A stretch of 64,000 nucleotides of DNA. It comes from Melieria omissa (Eukaryota > Arthropoda > Insecta > Diptera > Ulidiidae). Below, in pieces: positions 47,241-62,930 of the stretch. Numbering within the stretch: the first letter of the stretch is position 1; each line of letters starts with the position of its first letter. The DNA is taken from contig OZ020268.1 of NCBI GenBank assembly GCA_963971225.1, positions 44,895,348 to 44,959,347 on the forward strand, given 5' to 3'. The translations under genes and the position numbers were made by a program. The notes under the pieces were generated by a model that had not been told where the DNA came from, made no database searches, and saw nothing but the letters and a program-made list of their open reading frames with translations.

Positions 47241-47775
47241 AGTTTGTCCAGATACTCTCCAACCCGTTCAGAGTTTACTTTGTACGGCTGTAGTGCTTTG
47301 ATCCCTGCTTTGCGATGAACCACAGAGTAAGCAGTATTGAATAATTCGCATGACGACTAGTAAAAAACAAATGTTTCACATATTTTTGACATTGGAAAAC
47401 AGTTACTCCATCGAGCGGATTCAAATTAGTGCTAGTTCTCGTTCCAGAAGAAAATTAAATCATATGACCTCTTGTGATTAACAATGAAAACTGAAATCGT
47501 CTTCCAGTGAATGTCTCTCCTAACAACCGATCATTATTTTGACTAAATTTTACATCACGTTTTCGCATAATTATATACCATGCTTGCAATATATTATTAT
47601 GTATTCGATCAAAATTGAATAAAATTCCACAGATGACTATTTTGACTATGGTGACTATTTCTAGTATTAGCTTTCAAACAAGTCAAATTGGAAAATTCAC
47701 CGTGATCCGGTTTTTTGAGTGCCCGTGGGTTTTAAGAGCTAAATTTTCACAATTTTTGTAATTTTCACTGTTTAA

Positions 47776-47984
47776 CCCTAGTGTGTGTGTGCTGAAAAAA
47801 CACCCTTACCCGTGTGATGAGGTACCCGGAACCCCAATACAAATTCAAATATGAACAATTCTAACTGTTCGCAATGTACGAACTTCTGCCGTTTCTGCTT
47901 AGTTTTAAAGCTCTCAGTAATATAAAAGTATATTTTATGATTCGATAAAAAAGTGATTTGGGTACCCCATAACACAGATAAGGG
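47776..47984. mobile_element. piggyBac-like MITE, 209 bp
   Basis: TTAA flanks both ends (47772-47775 and 47985-47988), and the termini are CCCTAGTG and ATAAGGG. The inverse of the right end (CCCTTATCTGTGTTATGGGG) also matches an internal left block starting at about 47801 (CCCTTACCCGTGTGATGAGG). This suggests a doubled or rearranged left end. Confidence 0.6.
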
Positions 47985-47988
47985 TTAA

Positions 47989-49518
47989 CGCATTATGCAA
48001 GTGTGTCGATCAGTGATCGCTTTATATATGAAAATCTCTTCGTTTTTCACTTGTTAATCGAAATGACAGATGTTGATAGTTAAAAACAAAATGCTGGCAA
48101 TTTAGGTACTTGCTCAATTGCGTGAATATAAATTTTAATATTGATTAGGGGAGCGTTGAACCTGCAAATATTTTGAATCTGCTACAGTTACGCTAATGAA
48201 TATATATGCATACCTATGTGCTGTTGATGCGTTTTGCTTTAGCATACACATTTGAAAAGAAGTAATATGTAAATTATTGTATAAAACTAGCAAAAATAAC
48301 AATTTTGTTAATTTTCACACTATAATTAACTGGCATTTCATAGTTGATTGTGGCGTTGTAAGATAGTCAATGTAAAAAAGCATAAAGTCGATGGCTATAG
48401 AAGATTGAGTGACTCTTGACTTGATTTTTTTCTTGTTTTTTGGAAACCAAATTGAAATATATTAAGTAAAAAAGGTATGTTTATCATTTTGTTTTTATAT
48501 GAAAAAAATCCTTCAATGGCCGACATGATTACATTTAAATGATTCGTAGTCTACGTGTCACACTCGATCTATGGAATATGACTTTGGTAGTTTTTTTAAT
48601 TTTATTTTAGTATGTTCTAAAATGCTTTCCTCGTTTTTCTTGGCTAGCACATTTGCAGTGATCAGCTATACATCTTCAACTGGTACTTTTTTAGCTTTTG
48701 GATTTTCTTGTATCAAGTTTCTTGTATCAATGATTACAAAATATTGAATTGTCATTGGAGCTCACAACTGTCTTCACTGTGCCTCAGTGAAATTTAATGT
48801 TTTATTAAAAACCATAATAACGAAACGTCTTTTGAGACTCATCATAAATCTATCCATTTCATGGAACTCTTCTACTAATGGGATTTCTGTTTACTGCTCA
48901 TCAAACCTATTCTTTGTTCTTCAAGCAAACAAAGAACAGCAGCAGCAACCCGCTTTGGGCGATAAGTAATTTGTTTAAATTTTCAATTATTTAATGCTAA
49001 ATCTATTCAAATGTTTGGTTCACTTAAAAAAATTGTGAACCCACCCACGACTGATAAATGTAGTAAAAAAGTCGAACAATCTTGTTATCTGCAGTGGACA
49101 CAGTCGGTAAAGCGCTTGGTAGAGCTCTACTCAAAATTTCTCTAGAGAGTCGCACTATAGGGGACACACAACAGGTAGTCTTTACATACTACACTCTACA
49201 GAAAAAACTATAATGGACACTTGGCTTTATGATGTTATAGAATCATAGATCTTTACATAAAATTTTCCATAAAGTAGTGAATTCGCACAATTTTAAAGCG
49301 TTGTTCTGCTGTTAGTCTACGTTGAGTGTCTGCTTTGTATCGCATGTGATCAGCACTTCTTAGGGAGATGTTAGGTTAGGTTAGAAACATCTCCCTAACC
49401 TAGGGAGATGTTTCTACGTAATATGTTTGCAACTATTTTCTGATTCTTAAGGGTAGTTTTAAACCAACTTTACTATTTTTCTAGCTAGAATAATTATTTT
49501 CATGCAGTTTACTTGCAG
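47989..49518. other. Upstream of ctp coding exon; no gene
   Basis: Probably intronic to ctp if its leader lies farther upstream. A compact palindrome (AACATCTCCCT-AACCT-AGGGAGATGTT, about 49388-49414) sits beside GTTAGGTTAGGTTAG. No other feature is supported. Confidence 0.4.
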
Positions 49519-54478
<4,960 letters not shown>

Positions 54479-56480
54479 AAATACAACTGAATTTATTCGA
54501 AAGAAACAACAACCACAACAGCAACAACACGAAATTACACTGGCAATGGAGAAGAAAAAGAAAAGGCAAATTTACCTTTAAATCAACACCCGAAAACACA
54601 CATGCGGTATAAACACAAACATGATAACACACCTTGGCTACGCCTTTACACCTTAACGCCTTCGTTTTGAAAAGCAATTGGAACAATTGAAAGCAGCGCT
54701 GGCAGCAATCAGTGTCAACATTCAGTATTCGCAGAGCGTGTTTAAGGACCTTGACAGCTTCATCTTTATCAACCGCTTGAAGCAGCTGCTGTAGAATAGA
54801 AGTCTTGGATTTTTCGTTTCCGTTTTTCGATTTAACACAATACAAAACCAACACACCTGCATACAAACACATATAATGAAGTAAATTCAAAAATTAAATC
54901 CTGATGGAAAATTTAACATTTTATGCGTATTTGTATTAGTAATATCAGCAGCAAATTATATATACATATATATTTGTTAGTCTAAAATAACAAAAGAAAA
55001 TGGAAGAAAAAATTTTTTGAAAATCGCAACAACCACACATAACTATAAAAAAAACCAAACCACACTAAAAAGGCAAAACAATTTGAGTAAAAGAAAAAAT
55101 GAATTTCCATCCACAATTTTAACAGAAGACAAGCCAGAATGAATACTATAGAACAAAAACAAGCAACTTTTAGGAAAAACAAGAGCATGTTTGTTGAAGT
55201 TGTAATAACATCCATCACAGCTGCTTTTGTGCAAGATATGCTCTTATTTCTTTTACTTCAAGTTTTGTTTAAATAAATTGTAAATGTTTTTTGATTTTAA
55301 AGAAAAATGCTAAATGAAAGAAAATATACCATTCTTAATATTTGTTTATGTTCCACTTACAATTCACTAATTGCTGTCGACAAGAAGCAGTAAGGGCGTA
55401 CAGCAATTGCTACATCAGCAATTGCACTTATATATATATATTTATATTTGTACTTTCACCTGTGTTTGCAGAGCATTAGTACTAGTGTTCTCTTCCGTCT
55501 TTTCGGAAAGATAACCTTTAGTTTTTGGCTGTTCTCCTTAAACTCTTATTCTAGATAATCGCGCAACAAATTGTAGAGCTGAAAATGAAAATTATATTGT
55601 AATTTCCTCGCAGAGCGAGCAGTAATTCGTACCACGAACAATGATTGCTGTAGTCCCTTGTTTAGCAGATTTGATAATGTTTGAATCTCCTGCGACTTGC
55701 GAGTGCACTTAAGCATCCTTACCTCTATTACTTCAGCGTTTTCTCCCTCGCACGAAATACGCGCTTTCTTCAAATTTTCCTTCCTAATTTGTAGCCTAAA
55801 TATTTACCCTTTTACCTACTTTTTGCGTATTATTACCAGAACAAAAGTAAATTCATAGCATAATTAAATATACATTTTATGTAAATGTTTATAAATTATA
55901 AAAGAAAATGAAGAATAATAAAATGAACACAAAATACATTGGAAACGAAACTCTTTTGTGTAATATCTTTCACCTGTCCTGCAACTATATGCCTTTGATT
56001 CAACTTTCTTGATGCTTTTGGAGTCGTACCAATCCCAATTCACATTTAATTTTGGCTTTCATTTTTAATTTTGATTTGGTTGTAATGTTTTTTAACTGAT
56101 AGAGCACAACTAAAATAATTAGACGTTATTTGTTCATTTTCTTGGCTAAAAATGAACAAGATATATATCACATACACATTGATTTGACTGAAGACGGTTT
56201 TTTCTTTATATTTTTTTAACCTTTTCGCGTCTCATGAATATAAGCTGTAGGTTTTGGTTGCTTTTTACTTGAAAATGCTCAAAAAAGTTAAGTGTGCATC
56301 ACCATTAGTTGATTTTAAAAGCACTTTTAAATTGTTTAGCCGGTTTTACGCATTATCGTAGCGACTTGAAGAATAAAGATACGCTTTAAATGTTCGAGGC
56401 GGTTTGAAATCGTATTTTTGAGACTATTGAGTTGATGCGTATCGACTCAGCGAGTTGAACTGATGTATAAACGGGGCAAT
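54479..56480 (+). other. ctp 3' UTR and downstream sequence
   Basis: CA-rich sequence directly after the stop codon (AACAACCACAACAGCAACAA) is typical of fly 3' UTRs. Candidate AATAAA signals lie near 55273 and 55917. Minus-strand frames across here (54465-54890, 54982-55218) have no similarity and are treated as chance. Confidence 0.45.
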
Positions 56481-58096
56481 AGTTCCTTTTCTTAATTTAA
56501 AAATAAAAAATGAATATGTCAATCCGGTATGTACATATACAACACGTGTAAGGAAATGTCAGTCGTTTGCTGATCGGTCATAAAAAGAAAATATAAAATA
56601 TGAGAAGACTTCCAATTGGCTATTATTCCGTTGTAAGAATTCATAAAATACCCTGGTCTTTTTACATGAGAGAATGGGCGGAAATTTTTGCAGAAGCAAG
56701 CGACATTTACACTATCGGTAGGCAATGGACTCGGACAAACTGCGTGCCAACATACGACTGATTCTCTATCGGACTAAATATTGGCCCATTTACGTAAATA
56801 CGAGAATTAAAGCTACTACACACCAGAGTGTAACCGCCTAAACGTACTAGTAAAGCCAGGTAAAAGGGTAATAGCGATCTGTTGCTTGGTCAAGAAGAAA
56901 ACCCTTTAAAATATATATTTGCGCGTTTTTATCACACTTCAGTTTATTACAAATGGGTTTGAAGTGCATTTTAGCTCATTTAAAATGGAAAAGGGCTTAC
57001 AACTTGATTACACAATAAATTTTGGTATTTCGGGAAAATTTATTGCGCTCCGAGCCTCGTTTACAGGGTAACAGATTTGCCACACCATGCAGATTACTGG
57101 TTCCTCTTTTTTACAACTTGATAAATATGAAATAATTTTCGTGTTTACTGTCGAGAGCCTGACGAACTGGCAGATCTAATGAAAAAGTAGCTTAGAACAT
57201 TCCTTAAAGGTAATCTAATGCACCATACTCATAAGTAACCCTTTGCGGGGTCCCTTTACTATTTGGTTACCCTCAGGCAATTTACGCACTTTTTCTGTCT
57301 TCCACTGCGCTATTCAAACTTCATAACTTTCTTGTAGTTTCCACCATGCACATATCCGTACACTTTATTATTGACAAACTCAATTTTATCCGTAATCCAA
57401 TAGAAATAAATAGATTAATTTGTAAGTGAAATCCACAAAAAGCTACTAAAAAAGGAAATCTATTAAAAATGTGTTTCTTTTATCTGTCGGAAAATGGCAG
57501 GTAAGTGTTCTTGTTGCAATTATTGAGTCTGGAAAAGTTGCTTTTCGGAAATGTTTCGTAAAATGCTGATTTTGAATTATGAAAATTTTGTTATCCAATG
57601 TTTATATCATACATTCGATTTTGCTTAACTGCAACTCTTATGAGATACTTGAACAGTTTGCAATATGAGCTAAATTTTTGAAAACTGTTTAAATGACAGC
57701 AATTTTTCTATGGTCAAACAATGAAAAAATTACGCTTTTCAGAAAAACAGCGAGCATAACCGTTTTGAGGAAGATTACATTTTAATAATAAAATCAGTTT
57801 CGTTCTACAATATTTTAGGATATTTTATGTTCTACAGTTTTCAGCGATGTACTTCGACTGACTTTCCAATTCTGCCTATAAATGCTTTTTCCAGAATTCA
57901 ATTGATCATAGATAGTTCAAATGAATAAGGAGCGAACTCAATTTCCTTAGGGGGAAATACTTGAATCTCGCCTTAGATGAGTCCGAAGAATAAAAATTAA
58001 GTAATTGTTTGCACTTTGCTTTGTAAGCTATAGCTTGTACTAAAACCAATTGATTATTTTCAAATGAATTTTTATTAATAATACACCACGTACACG
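56481..58096. other. Intergenic DNA, no gene recognised
   Basis: AT-rich with no supported gene or delimited element. Confidence 0.4.
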
Positions 58097-58229
58097 CAGT
58101 GGGCTCTTGTGGGGTTCAAACCCTCCAAACACAAAAATTACTGGTACAAAATATGGTTTCAAATGTTATTCTGCTCAAAAGTTACAAATGTACGCAAACT
58201 CCCCAAATGAAATCCTGTGTGCACCACTG
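58097..58229. mobile_element. hAT-type MITE (family copy 3), 133 bp
   Basis: The ends are CAGTGG and CCACTG with a perfect 8-bp duplication CGTACACG (58089-58096 and 58230-58237). It lies in the opposite orientation to the copies at 14486 and 36291; its reverse complement shares CAGTGGTGCACACAG, ATTTCATTT and GGGTTTGAACCCC with them. Confidence 0.9.
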
Positions 58230-58495
58230 CGTACACGTACAACAGTTCCATTAATTACATAAATGAATAAGAAACCTAAACTAACCTAAGTATTATATTA
58301 AATACAGAAATGTATACAGTAGCATTCGCCATGGTTGAGCTTTAAAAAATTTGCCAGGGTAAGCGTCGCCGTGTACAGAGCGCAGCTGGCTTGAATCATG
58401 GCCAGCCCTGTGGTCCCGTATTCAGAAACGAGTGTATGTACTTGCTTGCATGTGTATTGTCTTCAGCAATTTTCGACGAATGTCCTTTATTCCCT

Positions 58496-58895
58496 GCTAC
58501 TTGGCGGGTCCCTCTATCGTGTACATTGGCTCATTACCGTTCGGGGTCGCGAATGCCGCTTTTTTGCCAATCACCGGCCTTAGTCCAATCCAACGATAAC
58601 GCGTGTCGACAAGATGCAGCGCATTGACGCAAAACAGTAGCGAAACATGCTTTTGCATGGACTGAATGGATTTACTTTCCAATTGGAAACACATGGCCTT
58701 CTCGTACATTATAGCGGATGCTGAAAGTGACATTTAATTGAAATTAGCACAAAACATCATAAAACGGAAAAGACCTCACCTTTACGCATATTGCCACTGT
58801 TCACATGTCGAAAGTCGTACCACTCATTCTAGTAGAACTGGCCAATCACCTGGTTGCTGATGGCCATCCGCTCTCAACACGCTCAGTTCAACAAC
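58496..58895 (-). pseudogene. Nup160: Nup160 C-terminal fragment, broken
   Basis: Minus-strand exon pieces to 58780 and from 58720 to about 58500 join across a 59-bp intron (donor AAAG|GTGAGG, acceptor CACTTTCAG|CATCC). They read NEWYDFRHVNSGNMRKASAI and then MYEKAMCF...MQKHVSLLFCVNALHL and DTRYRWI. This follows the nucleoporin NUP160 region YAFHIYRHNYRKA..M(F/Y)E..M, LQKQ, NCL.L and YAWIVQPV. A TAG interrupts the upstream exon (after GQFY). A stop follows PAK at about 58500, hundreds of residues before a normal end. The retained intron shows a DNA-level duplication rather than a retrocopy. Full Nup160 is about 1400 residues, so only a sliver is here. Confidence 0.65.
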
Positions 58896-59109
58896 GAAAC
58901 GGCCAATATGAATTGTCTTGCAACTTTAATATAAAAAAAAAATTTTAATAATTTTAATAATTAATTTGAAACGAGCGACTAATTGGAACAATTGTTCTAT
59001 TCACAATAATTGTTCAGCAAGCGCACATAATCCTTGATAATTATGTGCAGACACGTGCTGAATAACTCCTCACCAAACGCAAACAAAAAGGAAACATGGG
59101 TTATCACCT

Positions 59110-59910
59110 AGTCCCAGTTAAATCACATCATGGTGGTACCCACTCCGAAGAAAAAGGAATAACGAGCGTATCTTCTTGCGGCTGTTTGACGTACATTTTC
59201 CGATAGCATCGATAAGCCCACATGACTGCCAAACAATATGTTAAAGGATAATGGAACCGTGTCCCACCTGCGAATTAAATTATTCTGTTAATAAATGGCA
59301 ACAAATGCAGCCGATTTGGCACGTACGTGCGTCTGCATAGCTTCTGGATTACCACTGTCCAGCAGCAGGCTCATCGCCTGCGCCAATAGCCTGCAACTTT
59401 TGATGTGCGAGCACCAGAAAGTTGCTGGGCAATATTTCTCGATCCGGATCGTCAGCCAGTATTTCGTCGGTAATGTTTGATATGATCACATTCGGCATTT
59501 CCAACTGATACATGCGCTTGTTCAAATCCGTTTTAAGCTTGTCGCACAGCCAGATCGCAATCTCCAGATAGTCCTCATCCTCGTTCAGCTCATTCTGGAT
59601 CTCGTCCTCGACAGCATGACAGACTTGCTCTTTCAATACTACTATGTCGTTTGTTATGTCACCGTACACACACATCGCGCAATTGGTCGTCCCGACATTA
59701 AGTCAGGAAATTGATCTGTCCATTAATGCGGCAATGGACTGGAGGCACCGCTTTGTGTTTCGATAACATAGAAATTAGCGGGATGTCGCACCGCCGCCGA
59801 AATGTGGAGAAGATTGCGATTCGCTAAATTCGATGGAAATGCTTGCACTGGGACCATTCGCGCTCCTCGATCTGCTTCAGTCACCCGAAGCCACACTGCT
59901 GCAGGACACT
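59110..59910 (-). pseudogene. Unidentified host-like coding remnant
   Basis: The minus strand carries protein-like sequence with typical coding composition. From 59910 downward one frame reads REWSQCKHFHRI, stop, RIAIFSTFRRRCDIPLI, stop, and then an open 108-residue segment (59675-59349) with EIAIWLCDKLKTDLNKRMYQ and MPNVIISNITDEILADD. Further down, a piece reads LFGSHVGLSMLSENVRQTAA. The two in-frame stops and later frame changes indicate a pseudogene. I do not recognise the family. It lies upstream of, and in the same orientation as, the Nup160 remnant, but need not be the same gene. Confidence 0.5.
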
Positions 59911-60339
59911 CTTACCAGTAAATGTAACAATTGTGATTTCTATTCACATTCTTAAAGGAATAGACGCAGTCCTCCCCTCTCAGCAAAGTAAATCCAAGGT
60001 GTATTAATTATTATGTATTAATGTGCCTTGAGTAAATCCTTTATTTTTATTTGATTTACATTGCCTCTTAGTTATCGGTGATTACCACTATTGGGTAGGT
60101 AGTGTTGCCAGCACACAATTTTAGTTTTTATTCAATTTACGAGACGATCAAATCGTATCACAAGAAAATGAATTAAATTTTTTATAAAAACAAATTGTAG
60201 AGCTTTTAAACTTTAAAAACCTTAAATTTTTCTCATATCTTAGTTTTTTAATAACAGTGACTTACATTCGTACTAGAACAGGTTAGCGTCTGTAGCCTCT
60301 GCGGGACAGTAGCTGGAGACTCCCGAACACATATTCCAC

Positions 60340-60890
60340 TGCGATGCAACACGACGGGTTAGTTTTGGCTTGCAGCAGATGTTCGCTTCACCTAAACACC
60401 CGTGAGGTACTAATCTTTATTAGGGCGGTGGGTCTAGGGGATGTTTTCTCACAACTAGTAGATATTAGAATAGATTTAGGGGACTTTTGCACTGAAACCA
60501 AAGAGGATCTATTGTGCCTCCTACAATTTAGAGAACGTCCCCTAATCCTACTGGCCTAATGAAGCTTACTTACTCACGGGGAAGAAAGTGTTTGTTCTCT
60601 TCTGCAAGCCAGTGTTGGCCCAGGTCTTGCCTGCTGCTGCGACATACCGCATCGCAATGCAGTATGATGTGTTCAGGAGTCTGTTCCGCAGAATCTACAG
60701 ACGTTTACCTGTTCTAGCCCGATTGTATGCATATGTTTTCTCGGTCTGCAGTGTCCGGTTAACAGCCCGGTGACCAGTTTGAGCTGTTTTTTCCCCAGTC
60801 TGAGGCATTCTTGACTCCATTTGGAGTTATGACGATTGCCTAAGACCCGAGGCATTAGAATAGGGCTCTGAATTCCTGGTTATTTCCTCA
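60340..60890 (-). pseudogene. LINE C-terminal (RNase H / zinc-knuckle) fragment
   Basis: The minus-strand frame reads SQECLRLGKKQLKLVTGLLT, GHCRPRKHMHTIGLEQ and then VCRFCGTDS, continuing with SEHIILHCDA-like sequence in the same direction. The LTGLLTGHC.LR.HL...G....CR.C....E...H.L..C pattern is the end of jockey/I/R1-like retrotransposon polyproteins. Frames are broken beyond this. Confidence 0.75.
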
Positions 60891-61321
60891 AGTCTTACTG
60901 ACTCTGCTTTAGTTTTTTGGCCACCACAATGAAAGGTTCTGGTCCAAGGTGAATCGTGGCCACCCGAGTTCTGAACTTGTAGTCTCAGTGCAACAAACCC
61001 ATCAAATTATATTTTTTTCTCTTACTAACAGTATGACTTCATAACTCCGTACAAGAGCGTAAACTAAATTTATTTGGAATCCTTAAATTTTTCACATATC
61101 TTAGTAACCGTATGATTTGCTAACTTCCATACATACTTGCTTTCATAACTGGATATAAAACTCGTTACCGGGTTACGGCCTGCCGCAAAACCTCTCTCCA
61201 GGTGCCTCTGCTTTGAGCGTGCCTTCTCCAGTTGGTCACCCCCTCCTCCTTTTTCCATGGACCTACAACTACCGCATCGAACACCTTTTTGGCAGCAGCT
61301 GTATTATCCATACAGGAGATA

Positions 61322-62049
61322 TCAGGTGTACAACTTTGCTTCCGCCGTTTTCCGATAGGTGGCTGTACCGGCTGAGGCTGGTTGAAATACATATATAGTA
61401 ATGCCTTTAAAGTGAGTGTGGACAGTGCCTAACGAATTGTCATCGTCGTTTCAGTGACAGTTGTTCTTGTTTTCGTATTATTCACGCTCGAAAATGTCCG
61501 TTTATGTGCCCAATTCTCGCCATTTGCGGAAAGTTTTACTTTTCTGTTACAATTCGAAAAAAAAGCAGCTGAAGCGCATCGAATGCTCTCAGAAACTTAC
61601 GGTGATGCTGCTCTGAGTAAAAGAACGTGTCGGGAGTGGTTTCAACGTTTTAAAAATGGTGATTTCGATGTCGAAGACAAACATGGTGCGACGTGAGGCC
61701 GCAAAAGTGGTCAAAAAGTACCTGGAAACGCTGAAATGGGAAGTCTTGCCCCACCCGCCGTATTCCCCAGATGTCGCCCCTTCTGACTTCCACCTATTCC
61801 GTTCGATGGCACACGGCCTGGCAGATCAACATTTTCAATCCTTCGAAGAATTGGAAAAATGGGTTGCTTCATGGATAGCGGCAAAAGAGGACTCCTTTTT
61901 TCGAGCCGGGATCCGAAAATTGCCGGAAAGATGGGAGAAAGTTGTCGCTAGCGACGGACAATACTTTGAATAATACATCTGTAAGCACTTTTTCGCAATA
62001 AAGCTTTTAATTTTGGAAAAAAACGGCGGAAGCAAAGTTGTACACCTGA
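61322..62049 (+). mobile_element. mauritiana-type mariner, internally deleted, 728 bp
   Basis: The ends start TCAGGTGTACAACTTTGCTT and finish with the inverse (about 30 bp, near perfect), with TA on both sides (61320-61321 and 62050-62051). The TIR start TCAGGTGTACAA is shared with the Mos1-type mariners. Full mariners are about 1.3 kb, so roughly 550 bp of interior is gone. Confidence 0.92.
61494..61973 (+). pseudogene. mariner transposase, central deletion
   Basis: The N-terminal part SVYVPNSRHLRKVLLFCYNS, then EAHRMLSETYGD and WFQRFKNGDFDVEDKHG, is the mariner HTH domain. At about 61690 the sequence jumps and shifts frame to KYLETLKWEVLPHPPYSPDV, APSDFHLFRSMAHGLADQHF and, at the end, LPERWEKVVASDGQYFE. 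The C-terminal DD34D landmark Asp (APSDFH) is present, while the first two catalytic Asp residues fall in the deletion. It cannot encode active transposase. Confidence 0.92.
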
Positions 62050-62930
62050 TATAGTCAAGCCAGCGAAGCCGCTAGATATTAATTAGCTGCGCTACGTCTA
62101 TGTCTTTGAACAGCTCATTGTTGGTTCGTATTCTAGTCCTAGAGAGTGCACGTTGTGTCGGTCGAGTGAGGTCTCTGCTGTTCAATTGCCTACCGAGATC
62201 GTTTTAGCACCTATTGACAAAAGTAATACTTCGCTTTATCTCATGGCGGTGCCAAGACGAATTCTTTGACAACTTTAAAACTTTAGCTTAACGCAAAACT
62301 TTAACGAATTCTTTGACAACTTCAAAACTTTAGCTGTCGGCCTCGACATGAGACCCCAGCCGCTGCGAGTCCCTACCAGGCTTAAAGCCGCACTGACAAC
62401 AACCAATCAGCGCCTAGGCGAATGGTTTCCATCTTTCTCATAAAACGCTCGTTAGGACGCTATACATAATGGGAAGTAGCCTGATTACACTGTAGTTGGC
62501 GCATATTGTTGGTTCGTCTTTCTTCAACACAGGACAAAGGGCATTGAGGTTCCAATCGTTGGGCATCCGTTCTTCCAGCCATATTTTGCGGATGCGCTGA
62601 TGCTGGTAGCCCGTCCAACCGTGCAGCTTTATTATCGGTTAGTGCCGCCTGACCAACTTCTCCACGGGCGGTATTGTTCTCTTCGCAGCTTGCGAACAGT
62701 TTGGTAAAGTGCTCCCTCTACAACCTCAGCACACCCCGCGCATCTGTAATCAGATTCCTGTTCTCGTCTCTGAAGGAGACGTCCTTCTGTCAGACGCTTG
62801 AATTTTTCGGGCGTCATTCCTGTTCTTCCACTCTTCGATTTTCTCACGCTCGCGCCTCTCATGCTCCTGTTTTTTACGTTTAACAAGGTTTCTCTTTTTC
62901 TTCATCTCCCCTCGGTGCAATACCGGCACT

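Larger units (their letters stand above)
61137..62930 (-). mobile_element. RTE-like LINE remnant, split by a mariner
   Basis: On the minus strand, RKIWLEERMPNDWNLNALCP followed by VLKKDEPTICANY and LLPIMYSVLTSVL (about 62600-62435) gives the start of the RT domain. RLRWLDYI lies near 62060. The C-terminus continues across the mariner with DNTAAAKKVFDAVVVGPWKK and RGTWREVLRQAVTR (61320-61165). The 5' part (62632-62886) is open but unrecognised. The RT core is missing. It is the same family as the pieces at 21626 and 37302. Confidence 0.75.

Noticed and set aside
57070..57190. Possible transposase tail (HHADYWFLF in one frame)
   Set aside because: Only a few residues resemble a mariner C-terminus. 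There are no inverted repeats and no second motif.
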